29,101 bases of DNA from Thermoplasmata archaeon (GTDB taxonomy: Archaea; Thermoplasmatota; Thermoplasmata; Thermoplasmatales; GCA-001856825). The notes beneath the pieces are model-generated. The model was given only the letters and a program-made list of their open reading frames with translations, was not told where the DNA came from and ran no database searches. The position numbers and the translations under genes were made by a program. Location: contig JAJYRY010000003.1 in assembly GCA_021793855.1 (NCBI GenBank), positions 1-29,101 of the forward strand, given 5' to 3'. This document shows positions 22,701 through 29,101 of the stretch, piece after piece. The first letter of the stretch is position 1, and each line of letters starts with the position of its first letter.

Positions 22701-23400
22701 AGCGATCATTCCGCAGGAAGACATGCCTTTCACTGAGGAAGGTGTGATACCAGATCTTATAATAAATCCGCATTCCATCCCTAGCAGGATGACCGTCGGG
22801 CATCTACTTGAAACAATAGGAGGAAAGGTAGGCGCTCTCGAAGGGAGGTTCATCAACGGGACTGTTTTCGAGGGAGAACCTGAAGAGTCCCTGAGAGAAT
22901 CACTTGAGAGGAACGGATTCAAGTATTCAGGAAGGGAAACGATGTACGATGGAATAACAGGAAGGAAGTTCAAGGCAGACATATTCATCGGGGTAGTATA
23001 CTACCAGAAACTGCACCATATGGTTGCAGGAAAGTTCCACGCTAGATCAAGAGGACCGGTGCAGATACTCACGAGGCAACCGACGGAAGGTAGGTCCAGG
23101 CAGGGAGGTCTAAGGTTCGGTGAGATGGAAAGGGATACACTCATAGGGCACGGTGCAGCTATGGCAATTAAGGACAGGCTGCTAGACCAGAGCGATGGAT
23201 TCACAGTATACGTTTGCGGCGATCCTGACTGCGGTCACGTTGCAATCTACGATTACAAGACACATCAGCTAAGATGCCCTGTATGCGGTAACACCAGCAA
23301 TATCAGGCCAGTCGAGACAAGTTACGCATTCAAGCTGATGAGGGATGAACTAATGTCTCTTGGTGTAGTCATGAGGCTTAGGCTGGGTGATTTGAAGTGA
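19783..23400 (+). CDS. rpoB: DNA-directed RNA polymerase subunit B (unsplit)
   Basis: Second-largest RNA polymerase subunit; forms the lobe, protrusion, fork, wall and part of the active centre. At 1205 residues it contains both the B'' and B' parts that are separate in many euryarchaeal methanogens. Seen: [20 protein letters not shown] near 204-223, [20 protein letters not shown] near 504-523 (fork/NTP region), NHNQSPR-type [20 protein letters not shown] near 745-764, [14 protein letters not shown] near 961-974, the [14 protein letters not shown] block near 1113-1126, and a C-terminal zinc ribbon CGDPDCG...CPVCG. Unusually, a second four-cysteine module (Cys679, Cys682, Cys705, Cys708) lies just before HTHLEID. 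The start ATG has GGTGA 8 bases upstream. Its TGA overlaps the rpoA1 GTG. Confidence 0.97.
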   Translation: MYSILNTFFKEMEVVNHQLVSYNDFIPTDDNPDSGMQQVFDTLRVTEDDLPGEMKLDRSKTGGVDIRIRFGRPKNVEKPEPTVSIELPKIREPTGSENYITPLEARLRDLNYMAPLFLDFTVLEEDTEVRNEKIKIGEFPVMVRSKICILHKNNTDEFIRRINLRKDEKIRGMTEEELLSLPYEKKLQLLGEDPQDPGGYFIIGGTERTLISMEDLAPNKIIVEYEEKYDSRVEVAKIFSQKEGYRALIVVERKADGILTVSVPSIAGTIPLVVLMKALGVDKDKDIYDSIVTDERMIPIVLANIEDSENTELYPPSGIMSEKDAINYLEKRFAAGQAKEFREKKMSQILDKNLLPHLGDSFQDRTKKGIYLGRMARALLELYLGVRKEDDKDHLANKRIKLSGDLLEELFRSSAQALLKDLKGQLEKTYNRKRGIRLNAAVRQDVLNEKLKHAISTGNWIGGRTGVSQLLERTSYIATLSHLRRISSPLTRSQPHFEARDLHPTQWGRMCPNETPEGQNCGLVKNASLVIDITEGYPEENIIELLKKMGLEEILGEKPGLSRIYVNGNLIGYHKDGQSVVSEIRKKRRSGNISNQVNIRFDDTTNEVIINTDKGRIRRPLIIVYNGKIKFNSTIRENLISGKIGVKDLISNGIIEWLDAEEEENAYVAIYPYEKPLKCPHCGTYLYSDLTEWTNPGEENVKLKCLKCNETFDGKKSYGPEHTHLEIDPMMIQGVVVGVIPYAEHNQSPRVTMGAAMTKQSLGLSSSNYRLRPDTRGHVLHYPQKPMVTTGAAKYIKYNRRPSGQNAVVALISYHNYNIQDAVIVNKASVERGFGRSAFFRTYKAEEKRYPGGQEDKFEIPPPEVRGVRSEESYRNLDENGMVSPEIYVSGGDVIVGKTSPPRFMEEEQKISIQKRRESSITNRPGETGHIDSVILTVSENNSRLLKVKVRDDRIPELGDKFASRHGQKGVIGAIIPQEDMPFTEEGVIPDLIINPHSIPSRMTVGHLLETIGGKVGALEGRFINGTVFEGEPEESLRESLERNGFKYSGRETMYDGITGRKFKADIFIGVVYYQKLHHMVAGKFHARSRGPVQILTRQPTEGRSRQGGLRFGEMERDTLIGHGAAMAIKDRLLDQSDGFTVYVCGDPDCGHVAIYDYKTHQLRCPVCGNTSNIRPVETSYAFKLMRDELMSLGVVMRLRLGDLK

Positions 23401-26045
23401 AGGTTGAGATTTCAAAGGGAATAGAGGAACTCAAGTTTGCGCTACTGTCTCCAGACGAGATAAGGAGAATGTCAGCCGTTAAGGTGATCACTCCAGACAC
23501 ATACGACGATGATGGATATCCGATAGAGAAAGGGCTCATGGACCCATCCATGGGAGTGATAGAACCGGGACTGAAGTGCAAAACATGTGGAGGGAAAGTC
23601 GACCAGTGTCCGGGTCATTTCGGGCATATCGAACTTGCGATGCCCGTCGTTCACATCGGATTCATAAAGGAAATCTATTCAATCCTGTCAAGTACGTGCT
23701 CCAACTGTGGAAGAATAAAGCTAGCTGACGACAAGCTAAAGGAGTATTTTCAGAGAATAAAGGATACAGCAGACAGACTGAGCGACATCGAATATGACGA
23801 CATCGTTTCAGAAGTGGAATCTGAAGCTTCCGATGTGGTTATCTGTCCACATTGCCATTTCGAGAACCAGAAGGTAGCGCTGGACAAGCCGACAACGTTC
23901 AGGGAAGAGGGGAAGAAGCTCACTCCAAAGGAAATAAGGGAAAGATTCGAGAAGATTCCTAATGAGGACCTACCTCTGATAGGCCTGGACCCAAAGGTGG
24001 CCAGGCCGGAGTGGATGGTCCTTACAGTTTTCCCTGTACCACCCGTTAACGTGAGACCCACGATAACGCTTGAGACGGGGGAGAGAAGCGAAGATGACCT
24101 TACGCACAAACTTGTGGATGTTATAAGGATAAACCAAAGATTGAGGGAGAACAGGGACCAGGGTAGCCCGCAGCTGATCATAGAAGATTTGTGGGACCTC
24201 CTTCAGTATCACATTACAACATACTTCGATAACCAGACTCCCGGAACTCCGCCTGCAAGGCACAGGTCCGGGCGATCACTTAAGACGCTTGTTCAGAGGC
24301 TCAAGGGAAAGGAGGGAAGGTTCAGGAGCAACCTTTCTGGCAAGAGGGTCAACTTTTCTGCTAGGACTGTAATCAGTCCGGAACCGTTCCTTTCAATAAA
24401 TCAGGTAGGGGTACCGGAAAAGGCCGCAAGGGAACTCACTGTAACGGAAACAGTTACGGAGCACAATTTCGAGAAACTCAAGGAACTGATCAAGAACGGT
24501 CCCGGGAAGGAAGAGGACGTCTACAAGCCGGGAGTTAACTATGTTTACAGGACTGACGGAAGCAGGATAAAGATATCAGACAAGAATGCGGCTGAAGTGG
24601 CGGAAAAGATGGAAATAGGCTGGCAGGTTGAAAGACAGATGGAGAATGGCGACATAGTTCTGTTCAATAGGCAGCCGAGCCTGCACAGGATGTCGATGAT
24701 GGCCCACGAAGTTAGGGTCCTCCCTTACAGGACTTTCAGGTTCAACCTGGCCGTCTGTGCACCGTACAATGCAGATTTTGATGGAGATGAAATGAACCTC
24801 CACGTGCTTCAGAGCCAGGAGGCAAGGGCAGAAGCAGAGATACTCATGAAGGTCCAGGAGAACTTCCTTTCTCCGAGATTTGGGGGGCCGATAATGGGTG
24901 CGATTCACGACCACATAACTGCACTCTTCATGTTAACATACAAGAACCCACTGATTCCGCTTGATGCGGGACTGCACATAATGAGTTACATTGACGTAGG
25001 CAAAACTCCGGAGACCGTGGAGGTGGATGGGAAGAAGTACTTTAGGGGCAGGGACATATTCTCCATGATACTTCCAGAGGGCGTCAACCTGGAATTCAAG
25101 GGAAAGCTGGGGGACAAGAGTCTCGACCCAAATGGGACAGAGGGCACTATAAAGATAGAGAACGGCAAGCTAATTAACGGTGCAATTGATGAAAATGCAA
25201 TAGGGCAATCCAAGGGTGTACTTCTGGACTACGTACTTAGGAAGTACGGGAATGCAGAAGGAGCAAAGTTCCTGGATAACCTCACTAGGCTTGCTGCAGG
25301 CGTGATAAGCTTCACTGGATTCTCCACTGGAATAGATGATGAGGATGTACCAGGTGAAGCTAAGGCACAGCTGAGGGAAGTGGGAAATGAGGCCGTCCAG
25401 AAGGTAGAAAAACTCATCGAGAACTACAAGAACGGTCTTATAGGAATGGAGCCTGGAAAGACTCTTGAGGATACACTCGAATCGATGGTTATGAAGGCGC
25501 TTTCCCAGGCAAGGGAAAAGAGCTCTGAAATCGCTTCTCATTACCTTGGTATGGATAATTCTACAGTCATAATGGCAAGGTCCGGCGCTAGGGCGAACAT
25601 GATGAACCTGGCACAGATGGCCGGAATCATAGGTCAGCAGAGTATCAGGGGTCAGAGGCAGCACAGGGGGTATACCAACAGAACGCTACCCCATTTCCAG
25701 AAGGGTGACATAGGCGCTTACGCGCGAGGATTCGTCAGCTCATCTTACAAGGAGGGACTGAATCCAACGGAATACTTCTTCCACGCGACAGGAGGAAGGG
25801 AGGGGTTAGTGGATATAGCTGTCAGGACATCAAGATCCGGTTACATGCAGAGGAGACTGATCAACGCTCTTGAGGATTTGAAGGTATCCGATGAGGGCAA
25901 GGTCCTGGATACGGAAGACTCCATTATCCAACTGGAATACGGGGAGGATGGGACAGACCCATCGAGATCCTTCGAGGGGGAATCAGTAGACATCGACTAT
26001 CTCATCAAGGAGATGTTTGGAAAGAAGTACGGGGGGAAACAATGA
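23397..26045 (+). CDS. rpoA1: DNA-directed RNA polymerase subunit A' (Rpo1N)
   Basis: The N-terminal part of the largest subunit, holding the catalytic metal site. The 882 residues are typical for archaeal A'. Zinc sites: Cys61, Cys64, Cys71, His74 ([17 protein letters not shown]) and Cys101, Cys104 with Cys150, Cys153. [20 protein letters not shown] near 285 precedes [18 protein letters not shown], and the absolutely conserved [10 protein letters not shown] at 458-467 binds the catalytic Mg. [20 protein letters not shown] forms the bridge-helix region; [20 protein letters not shown] begins the trigger loop, and the split from A'' comes after it at the usual archaeal site. GTG start overlaps the rpoB stop; the stop overlaps the rpoA2 ATG. 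Confidence 0.97.
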   Translation: MKVEISKGIEELKFALLSPDEIRRMSAVKVITPDTYDDDGYPIEKGLMDPSMGVIEPGLKCKTCGGKVDQCPGHFGHIELAMPVVHIGFIKEIYSILSSTCSNCGRIKLADDKLKEYFQRIKDTADRLSDIEYDDIVSEVESEASDVVICPHCHFENQKVALDKPTTFREEGKKLTPKEIRERFEKIPNEDLPLIGLDPKVARPEWMVLTVFPVPPVNVRPTITLETGERSEDDLTHKLVDVIRINQRLRENRDQGSPQLIIEDLWDLLQYHITTYFDNQTPGTPPARHRSGRSLKTLVQRLKGKEGRFRSNLSGKRVNFSARTVISPEPFLSINQVGVPEKAARELTVTETVTEHNFEKLKELIKNGPGKEEDVYKPGVNYVYRTDGSRIKISDKNAAEVAEKMEIGWQVERQMENGDIVLFNRQPSLHRMSMMAHEVRVLPYRTFRFNLAVCAPYNADFDGDEMNLHVLQSQEARAEAEILMKVQENFLSPRFGGPIMGAIHDHITALFMLTYKNPLIPLDAGLHIMSYIDVGKTPETVEVDGKKYFRGRDIFSMILPEGVNLEFKGKLGDKSLDPNGTEGTIKIENGKLINGAIDENAIGQSKGVLLDYVLRKYGNAEGAKFLDNLTRLAAGVISFTGFSTGIDDEDVPGEAKAQLREVGNEAVQKVEKLIENYKNGLIGMEPGKTLEDTLESMVMKALSQAREKSSEIASHYLGMDNSTVIMARSGARANMMNLAQMAGIIGQQSIRGQRQHRGYTNRTLPHFQKGDIGAYARGFVSSSYKEGLNPTEYFFHATGGREGLVDIAVRTSRSGYMQRRLINALEDLKVSDEGKVLDTEDSIIQLEYGEDGTDPSRSFEGESVDIDYLIKEMFGKKYGGKQ

Positions 26046-27583
26046 CAGTCCTGGCCTGGAAAGATACCCTGAAGAAGGTCAAGGAGCTCATTGACAAGGC
26101 TCCCGTTGGATACTGCCTGGATTACGATATACCTCCTGACAAAACAGTTAAGGAAGCTCTCATAACTATCACAGGCAAGACGTTCGTTGCGAAAGCAAAG
26201 ATATCGAAAATAGCGCCATACCAGAACGAGAAGAACGTGATCAAGAAAAAGAAGGATAAGTTGAAGACTCTTGTGATGATAGAAAAGATAGAGGAGATAC
26301 AGGACGACATAGTAAATTACGAGGAAGTGAACGGTGGTTCCATCGACAAGATACTCTCCTACGTAATTCTATCTAGAAAGGAAGAGGCCAAGATTGTACA
26401 GAGAGAACCGATGGAAGAGAAGCTCGGCAATGATGTGAAGGCAATACTCCAACAGGTGGAGAAGGATGGGGTAGACCTGCCTGTAAAGATTGCAGAACAA
26501 CTTGCTGAGGCTAAGAAGCAATACAAGATAGAGGGGAAGGACTTCGACAAGCTTGTAAAAGCGGCAGTAGAGAAGTACAAGGAGACGGAGGTTGATCCAT
26601 TTGAGGCGGTAGGGATAGTGGGTGCCCAAAGCATAGGTGAACCGGGCACACAGATGACGATGAGGACTTTCCACTTTGCAGGTGTCGCCGAAATGGACGT
26701 TACCCTTGGTCTGCCAAGGCTGATAGAAATAGTTGACGCGAGGAAAACACCAAGCACTCCATCCATGACAATATATCTTTCAGAGAAAGCAAGAGGGGAT
26801 GAGGACAAGGCGGTAGGGCTCGCTAGGTCAATAGAGTCCACGACCCTACTCGACATAGCGGACATTGAGGTTAACACTACTGAGAGTTACGTCAAGATCC
26901 TCCTCGACAAGCAGAAAATGCAGGAAAGAGGACTCAAGAGAGAGGAGATTCTCCCGAGACTCAAGAAGATCAGGATGCAGAAAACAACGATAACAGAGGA
27001 AGAAAACGAAATAAGGCTCACGCTTGACGAGCCTTCGTTCAAGAGAATATACCAGCTGTATGAGAATCTCAAGACATTCCAGGTCAAGGGTCTAGGAGGA
27101 ATCAAGAGGGCTATAGTGAAGTTCGACCAGAAGGCAAAGGAATGGGTCATCTATACTCAAGGCTCCAATCTTGCAGGAGTACTGGAACTTAAGGATGTAG
27201 ATTTCTCCAGGACAAGAACAAATGACATCATCGAGATCTCCCAGGTACTGGGGGTGGAAGCCGCACGTGAGGCAATAATTGAGGAAAGCACTTCAACACT
27301 TCACAATGCGGGTCTCAATACCGATATTAGGCACCTGATGCTTGTAGCTGACATGATGACGTTTTCGGGAGTTGTAGAAGCCATTGGCAGGCACGGCATT
27401 TCCGGAAAGAAAGCATCTGTCCTTGCCAGGGCTGCTTTTGAAATCACAAGCAAGCACCTACTCAACGCAGGACTCATCGGCGAAGTAGACAGACTGAACG
27501 GAGTGGCAGAAAATATTATAGTAGGACAACCAATAACCCTCGGAACAGGCGCAGTAAAGCTTGCTTACAGGAGAGAGGATTAA
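26042..27583 (+). CDS. rpoA2: DNA-directed RNA polymerase subunit A'' (Rpo1C) with long N-terminal extension
   Basis: C-terminal part of the largest subunit: rest of the trigger loop region, cleft and jaw. The core begins near residue 150 with [16 protein letters not shown] and contains [20 protein letters not shown] at 191-210, [20 protein letters not shown] near 227-246, and the closing segment [19 protein letters not shown], followed by [19 protein letters not shown]. All are typical. At 513 residues it is about 120 longer than the usual A'' of around 390-400, because of a lysine-rich N-terminal region (1 to about 145) with no cysteine cluster. The ATG at 26042 overlaps the rpoA1 stop (ATGA), and downstream starts within the extension lack equal support. 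rpl30e follows with no gap. Confidence 0.96.
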   Translation: MTVLAWKDTLKKVKELIDKAPVGYCLDYDIPPDKTVKEALITITGKTFVAKAKISKIAPYQNEKNVIKKKKDKLKTLVMIEKIEEIQDDIVNYEEVNGGSIDKILSYVILSRKEEAKIVQREPMEEKLGNDVKAILQQVEKDGVDLPVKIAEQLAEAKKQYKIEGKDFDKLVKAAVEKYKETEVDPFEAVGIVGAQSIGEPGTQMTMRTFHFAGVAEMDVTLGLPRLIEIVDARKTPSTPSMTIYLSEKARGDEDKAVGLARSIESTTLLDIADIEVNTTESYVKILLDKQKMQERGLKREEILPRLKKIRMQKTTITEEENEIRLTLDEPSFKRIYQLYENLKTFQVKGLGGIKRAIVKFDQKAKEWVIYTQGSNLAGVLELKDVDFSRTRTNDIIEISQVLGVEAAREAIIEESTSTLHNAGLNTDIRHLMLVADMMTFSGVVEAIGRHGISGKKASVLARAAFEITSKHLLNAGLIGEVDRLNGVAENIIVGQPITLGTGAVKLAYRRED

Positions 27584-27859
27584 ATGGACTACAACTGGGA
27601 ACTTGGAAGATTGAAGGAAACAGGGAAGTTTGTACTTGGAGAGAAGACAACGAAGAAGCTGGTGAAGAAGGGGGAGGTGAAGGCTGTATTATTCGCAAAC
27701 GAGCCTCATCTTAAATCAGAATTTGATCAGACAAAATCCCCTAAGTTCACAGTACCACTGAATTCGTTACAACTGGGCAATCTATTCGGGAAGCCATACC
27801 CGGTTTCCATGATCGGCGTGATAGATTCCGGCGTTTCTCAATTCAGGGAGAATGAGTGA
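27584..27859 (+). CDS. rpl30e: Ribosomal protein L30e
   Basis: Large-subunit ribosomal protein of the L7Ae/L30e kink-turn-binding fold. The 91 residues start MDYNWELGRLKETGKFVLGE, matching the family's 'L-x-x-A-x-x-T-G-K-x-x-x-G' opening, and include TTKKLVKKGEVKAVLFANE at 22-40 and NLFGKPYPVSMIGVIDSG at 66-83, which corresponds to 'LCGKPFxVSxLAIxDpG'. The start codon directly follows the rpoA2 stop (TAAATG), and the TGA overlaps the GTG of the nusA-like gene. This position between rpoA2 and nusA is the classical archaeal one. The middle loop is shorter and more diverged than in many L30e proteins. Confidence 0.9.
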   Translation: MDYNWELGRLKETGKFVLGEKTTKKLVKKGEVKAVLFANEPHLKSEFDQTKSPKFTVPLNSLQLGNLFGKPYPVSMIGVIDSGVSQFRENE

Positions 27860-28293
27860 AATTGGGAGAAATAACGCTCGATACCAGGAGCCTTGACCTC
27901 ATTCAACTTTTCGAAAAATCGGTTGGACTCCCTGTAAAGGACGTCATGGAAACTGAGGATGTAATTTTCTACGTGCTTGAAAAGGGTGGGACTTATAAAC
28001 TCTTCACGAGCGACGACAAGAAGAGGGCACTGGACAGGATAAAGGAAAGCATGAAAAAGAGGATAAACGTTCTAGATTACTCTCCAGAACCAGAACAGTT
28101 CTTCAGGAACCTTTTTTACAGGTACAAGGTTGTTTCCCTTAACATAACAGCTGGAGAAAGCGGTTATGTCGTAAACGTAAAAGTTGACCCGAATTACAAG
28201 GCATCTGCAATAGGCAAGGAGGCAAAGAACCTCAAGACTGCAATGCTCCTTGCGAAGAGGCATTTCACGATTGCAAGACTTTACATCGAGTGA
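27856..28293 (+). CDS. nusA: NusA-like KH-domain transcription protein
   Basis: Archaeal NusA-like proteins comprise only the KH domains of bacterial NusA and probably bind nascent RNA near the polymerase. The 145 residues fit that size. Seen: LDTRSLDLIQLFEKSVG at 8-24, then strand VIFYVLEKGG, and a second half VVSLNITAGESGYVVNVKVD followed by YKASAIGKEAKNLKTAMLLA, in which AIGKEAKNLKTA takes the place of the KH 'GxxGxx' loop (usually 'AIGKxGxNV'). The C-terminal end LAKRHFTIARLYIE is family-like. GTG start overlaps the rpl30e stop. It is the last gene of the operon; the rps12-rps7 genes that often follow in archaea are absent. Confidence 0.88.
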   Translation: MKLGEITLDTRSLDLIQLFEKSVGLPVKDVMETEDVIFYVLEKGGTYKLFTSDDKKRALDRIKESMKKRINVLDYSPEPEQFFRNLFYRYKVVSLNITAGESGYVVNVKVDPNYKASAIGKEAKNLKTAMLLAKRHFTIARLYIE

Positions 28294-28768
28294 CATAAAT
28301 ATACTGCTCAAATTTTCAGGATAACCTGCCCCTTATTGCCAATAGAGACTTATTTCTATGACGTAACATTTCAATGAAATTTTGGTGGACTCCGACCACA
28401 CAATTCTATTGCATTTTCTTGAGGGTTAACATAAATTCGGATAAACTGGTCACAGAATTTACAAATGACCTTGACTGAATTGCAAGTAAAGGAAGAGATA
28501 CGGATTGTTCAGGACTGCATTATTTGGTCTTTTGTCGCTCCAGTGGAACTCTGCATCTGTAGCATATTTATAAGAAACAAGTAATCTTTCGATTCCAAAA
28601 GTTATAAAGGGGATCGCCTTCCAACTATCAATTCTCCTTAGGGACTTCCAGCATACACAGAGTAGCAACAAGAAACCCCTTCATTTCTCTTGAGGTTTAA
28701 TGAAAACTGCGTTATCCTCAAAGGAACGAGGGAAGTTCGTTTGGGAAATGTAGATGAGATTAAGCCAA
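28294..28768. other. Gene-poor region after the RNA polymerase operon, with broken reading frames
   Basis: About 475 bases without a supported gene. On the minus strand, a frame from 28766 to a stop at 28638 includes RITQFSLNLKRNEGVSCCYS followed by VYAGSP, which faintly resembles the 'ALxxxRxGxPxxYxVYxGN' strand of IS4/IS1634-type transposases. A second minus frame, 28671-28459, reads VSYKYATDAEFHWSDKRPNN and then AVLNNPYLFLYLQ, starts with TTG and has no recognisable domain. Together they could be one decayed gene with a frameshift. Several TATA-like strings (ATATTTATAAG near 28561, AGTTATAAAGG near 28599) occur but lead to no gene. No S12 or S7 remnant is seen. Confidence 0.3.
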
Positions 28769-28981
28769 TTACATAACTATTTCTATGGTTTTCTTCGGTC
28801 TCGTTGCACCAGCCACTATCCTTATGTTTGATATGGAAACTGAATAATACTTTGCAAGCTGCCTAATGACGTCTACATTCGCCCTGTTATTCTTCCTTTT
28901 CTCGTTTGTGAAGACGACCACTTTTCCTTCTATCTCCTCAACTGGCCTGTCTCCATGACGTACAATGACATCGATCTTCAT
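28769..28981 (-). CDS. DUF167-family protein (YggU-like)
   Basis: A 70-residue DUF167/UPF0235 protein, a small conserved alpha/beta fold without established function. Seen: MKIDVIVRHGDRPVEEIEGK at 1-20, VVFTNEKRKNNRANVDVIRQ near 22-41 (family: 'V.v.ppp..GkANk.li..la'), LAKYYSVSISNIRIVAGATR near 42-61 (family: 'v..s.v.iv.G..sR.K'), and the final PKKTIEI strand. The ATG at 28981 is preceded by GGAGGTGA at 28991-28998, an almost perfect Shine-Dalgarno with nine bases of spacing. It stands alone after the RNA polymerase operon and converges on it across the gene-poor region. Confidence 0.88.
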   Translation of the reverse strand: MKIDVIVRHGDRPVEEIEGKVVVFTNEKRKNNRANVDVIRQLAKYYSVSISNIRIVAGATRPKKTIEIVM

Positions 28982-28990
28982 GCTTGAAAT

Positions 28991-28998
28991 TCACCTCC
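28991..28998 (-). promoter_or_regulatory. Strong Shine-Dalgarno of the DUF167 gene
   Basis: The reverse strand reads GGAGGTGA, matching the archaeal 16S rRNA 3' end, nine bases before the ATG at 28981. Most other gene starts after a promoter here lack such a site. It requires a transcript start upstream, for example from the TATA-like CCAAATATAAAAAA at 29055-29068. Confidence 0.6.
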
Positions 28999-29015
28999 TC
29001 ATATATTTGGGTCTG

Positions 29016-29045
29016 TTAAGGATTACTCATTTCATCACAGTTCAT
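29016..29045 (-). other. Possible nine-residue leader ORF before the DUF167 gene
   Basis: On the reverse strand an ATG at 29045, five bases after GGAG, encodes MNCDEMSNP and stops at TAA 29018-29016, about 35 bases before the DUF167 ATG. With a transcript start from the TATA at 29055-29068 (predicted near 29037) this ATG would fall just outside the mRNA, so the ORF is doubtful. Confidence 0.2.
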
Positions 29046-29054
29046 GAATACTCC

Positions 29055-29066
29055 TTTTTTATATTT
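29055..29066. promoter_or_regulatory. TATA-like element near the right edge, possibly bidirectional
   Basis: TTTTTTATATTT can serve as a TATA box in either direction: to the left for the DUF167 gene, to the right for a gene that may begin at the ATG at 29096, of which only two codons are inside the window. The right-hand gene cannot be identified. Confidence 0.3.
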
Positions 29067-29101
29067 GGAACCTTAAGGCAATATAGTTGAAACAAATGAA
29101 A

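Noticed and set aside
24576..24914. Long antisense frames inside rpoA1, rpoB and rpoA2, the longest over 170 codons
   Set aside because: Typical shadows of highly expressed genes with biased codons; no motif and no start signals.

Overview
The window is archaeal, most probably from Thermoplasmata (Thermoplasmatales or close kin). Supporting signs: an archaeal RNA polymerase operon with split A'/A'' and an unsplit B subunit, GatD/GatE, deoxyhypusine synthase, DTD2, pelota, ribosomal L30e, archaeal NMN adenylyltransferase, frequent GTG/TTG starts, and many genes whose TATA-like box is centred about 26 bases before the start codon, as expected for leaderless mRNAs. The order-level placement is inference. 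Nearly all of it is dense housekeeping DNA; I see no CRISPR array, tRNA, rRNA, prophage or intact insertion sequence.

Layout. 1-3921 (minus strand): gatD-gatE (overlapping), an unrecognised 172-residue protein, and the 5' end of serS cut by the window edge. 4147-10241 (plus): nadM-rpoL, a PAC2-family protein, a TIGR00725/LOG-like protein, glyA, a 6-phospho-3-hexuloisomerase, tyrS-dys. 10245-12683: DTD2 deacylase (minus), a phosphoribosyltransferase with an extra C-terminal domain (plus), carbamate kinase (minus). 12867-14232: an alpha/beta hydrolase (plus) and an OGG2-type DNA glycosylase (minus). 14396-17752 (plus): a tightly overlapping run of small winged-helix protein, DUF373 membrane protein, MptE-like pterin pyrophosphokinase, Mut7-C RNase-like protein and pelota. 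17741-17938 (minus): a ubiquitin-like/ThiS-like protein whose tail overlaps the tail of pelota. 18445-19281: a BtuF-type binding protein without a signal peptide. 19525-28293: rpoH-rpoB-rpoA1-rpoA2-rpl30e-nusA-like, almost without spacers. 28769-28981 (minus): a DUF167 protein.

How they connect. Most genes serve gene expression: RNA polymerase (rpoL, rpoH, rpoB, rpoA1, rpoA2, nusA-like), aminoacyl-tRNA supply and proofreading (serS, tyrS, gatDE, DTD2), ribosome function and rescue (rpl30e, deoxyhypusine synthase for aIF5A, pelota, perhaps the Mut7-C nuclease). Pterin/one-carbon metabolism appears twice (MptE-like, glyA). Two gene-poor stretches (17939-18444 and 28294-28768) hold short broken reading frames that may be decayed mobile-element genes. 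The points most worth a second look are the Mut7-C nuclease fused by overlap to pelota, a four-cysteine insertion in RpoB, a long N-terminal extension of RpoA2, short ORFs in front of rpoH, and an intergenic inverted repeat at 12731-12773.
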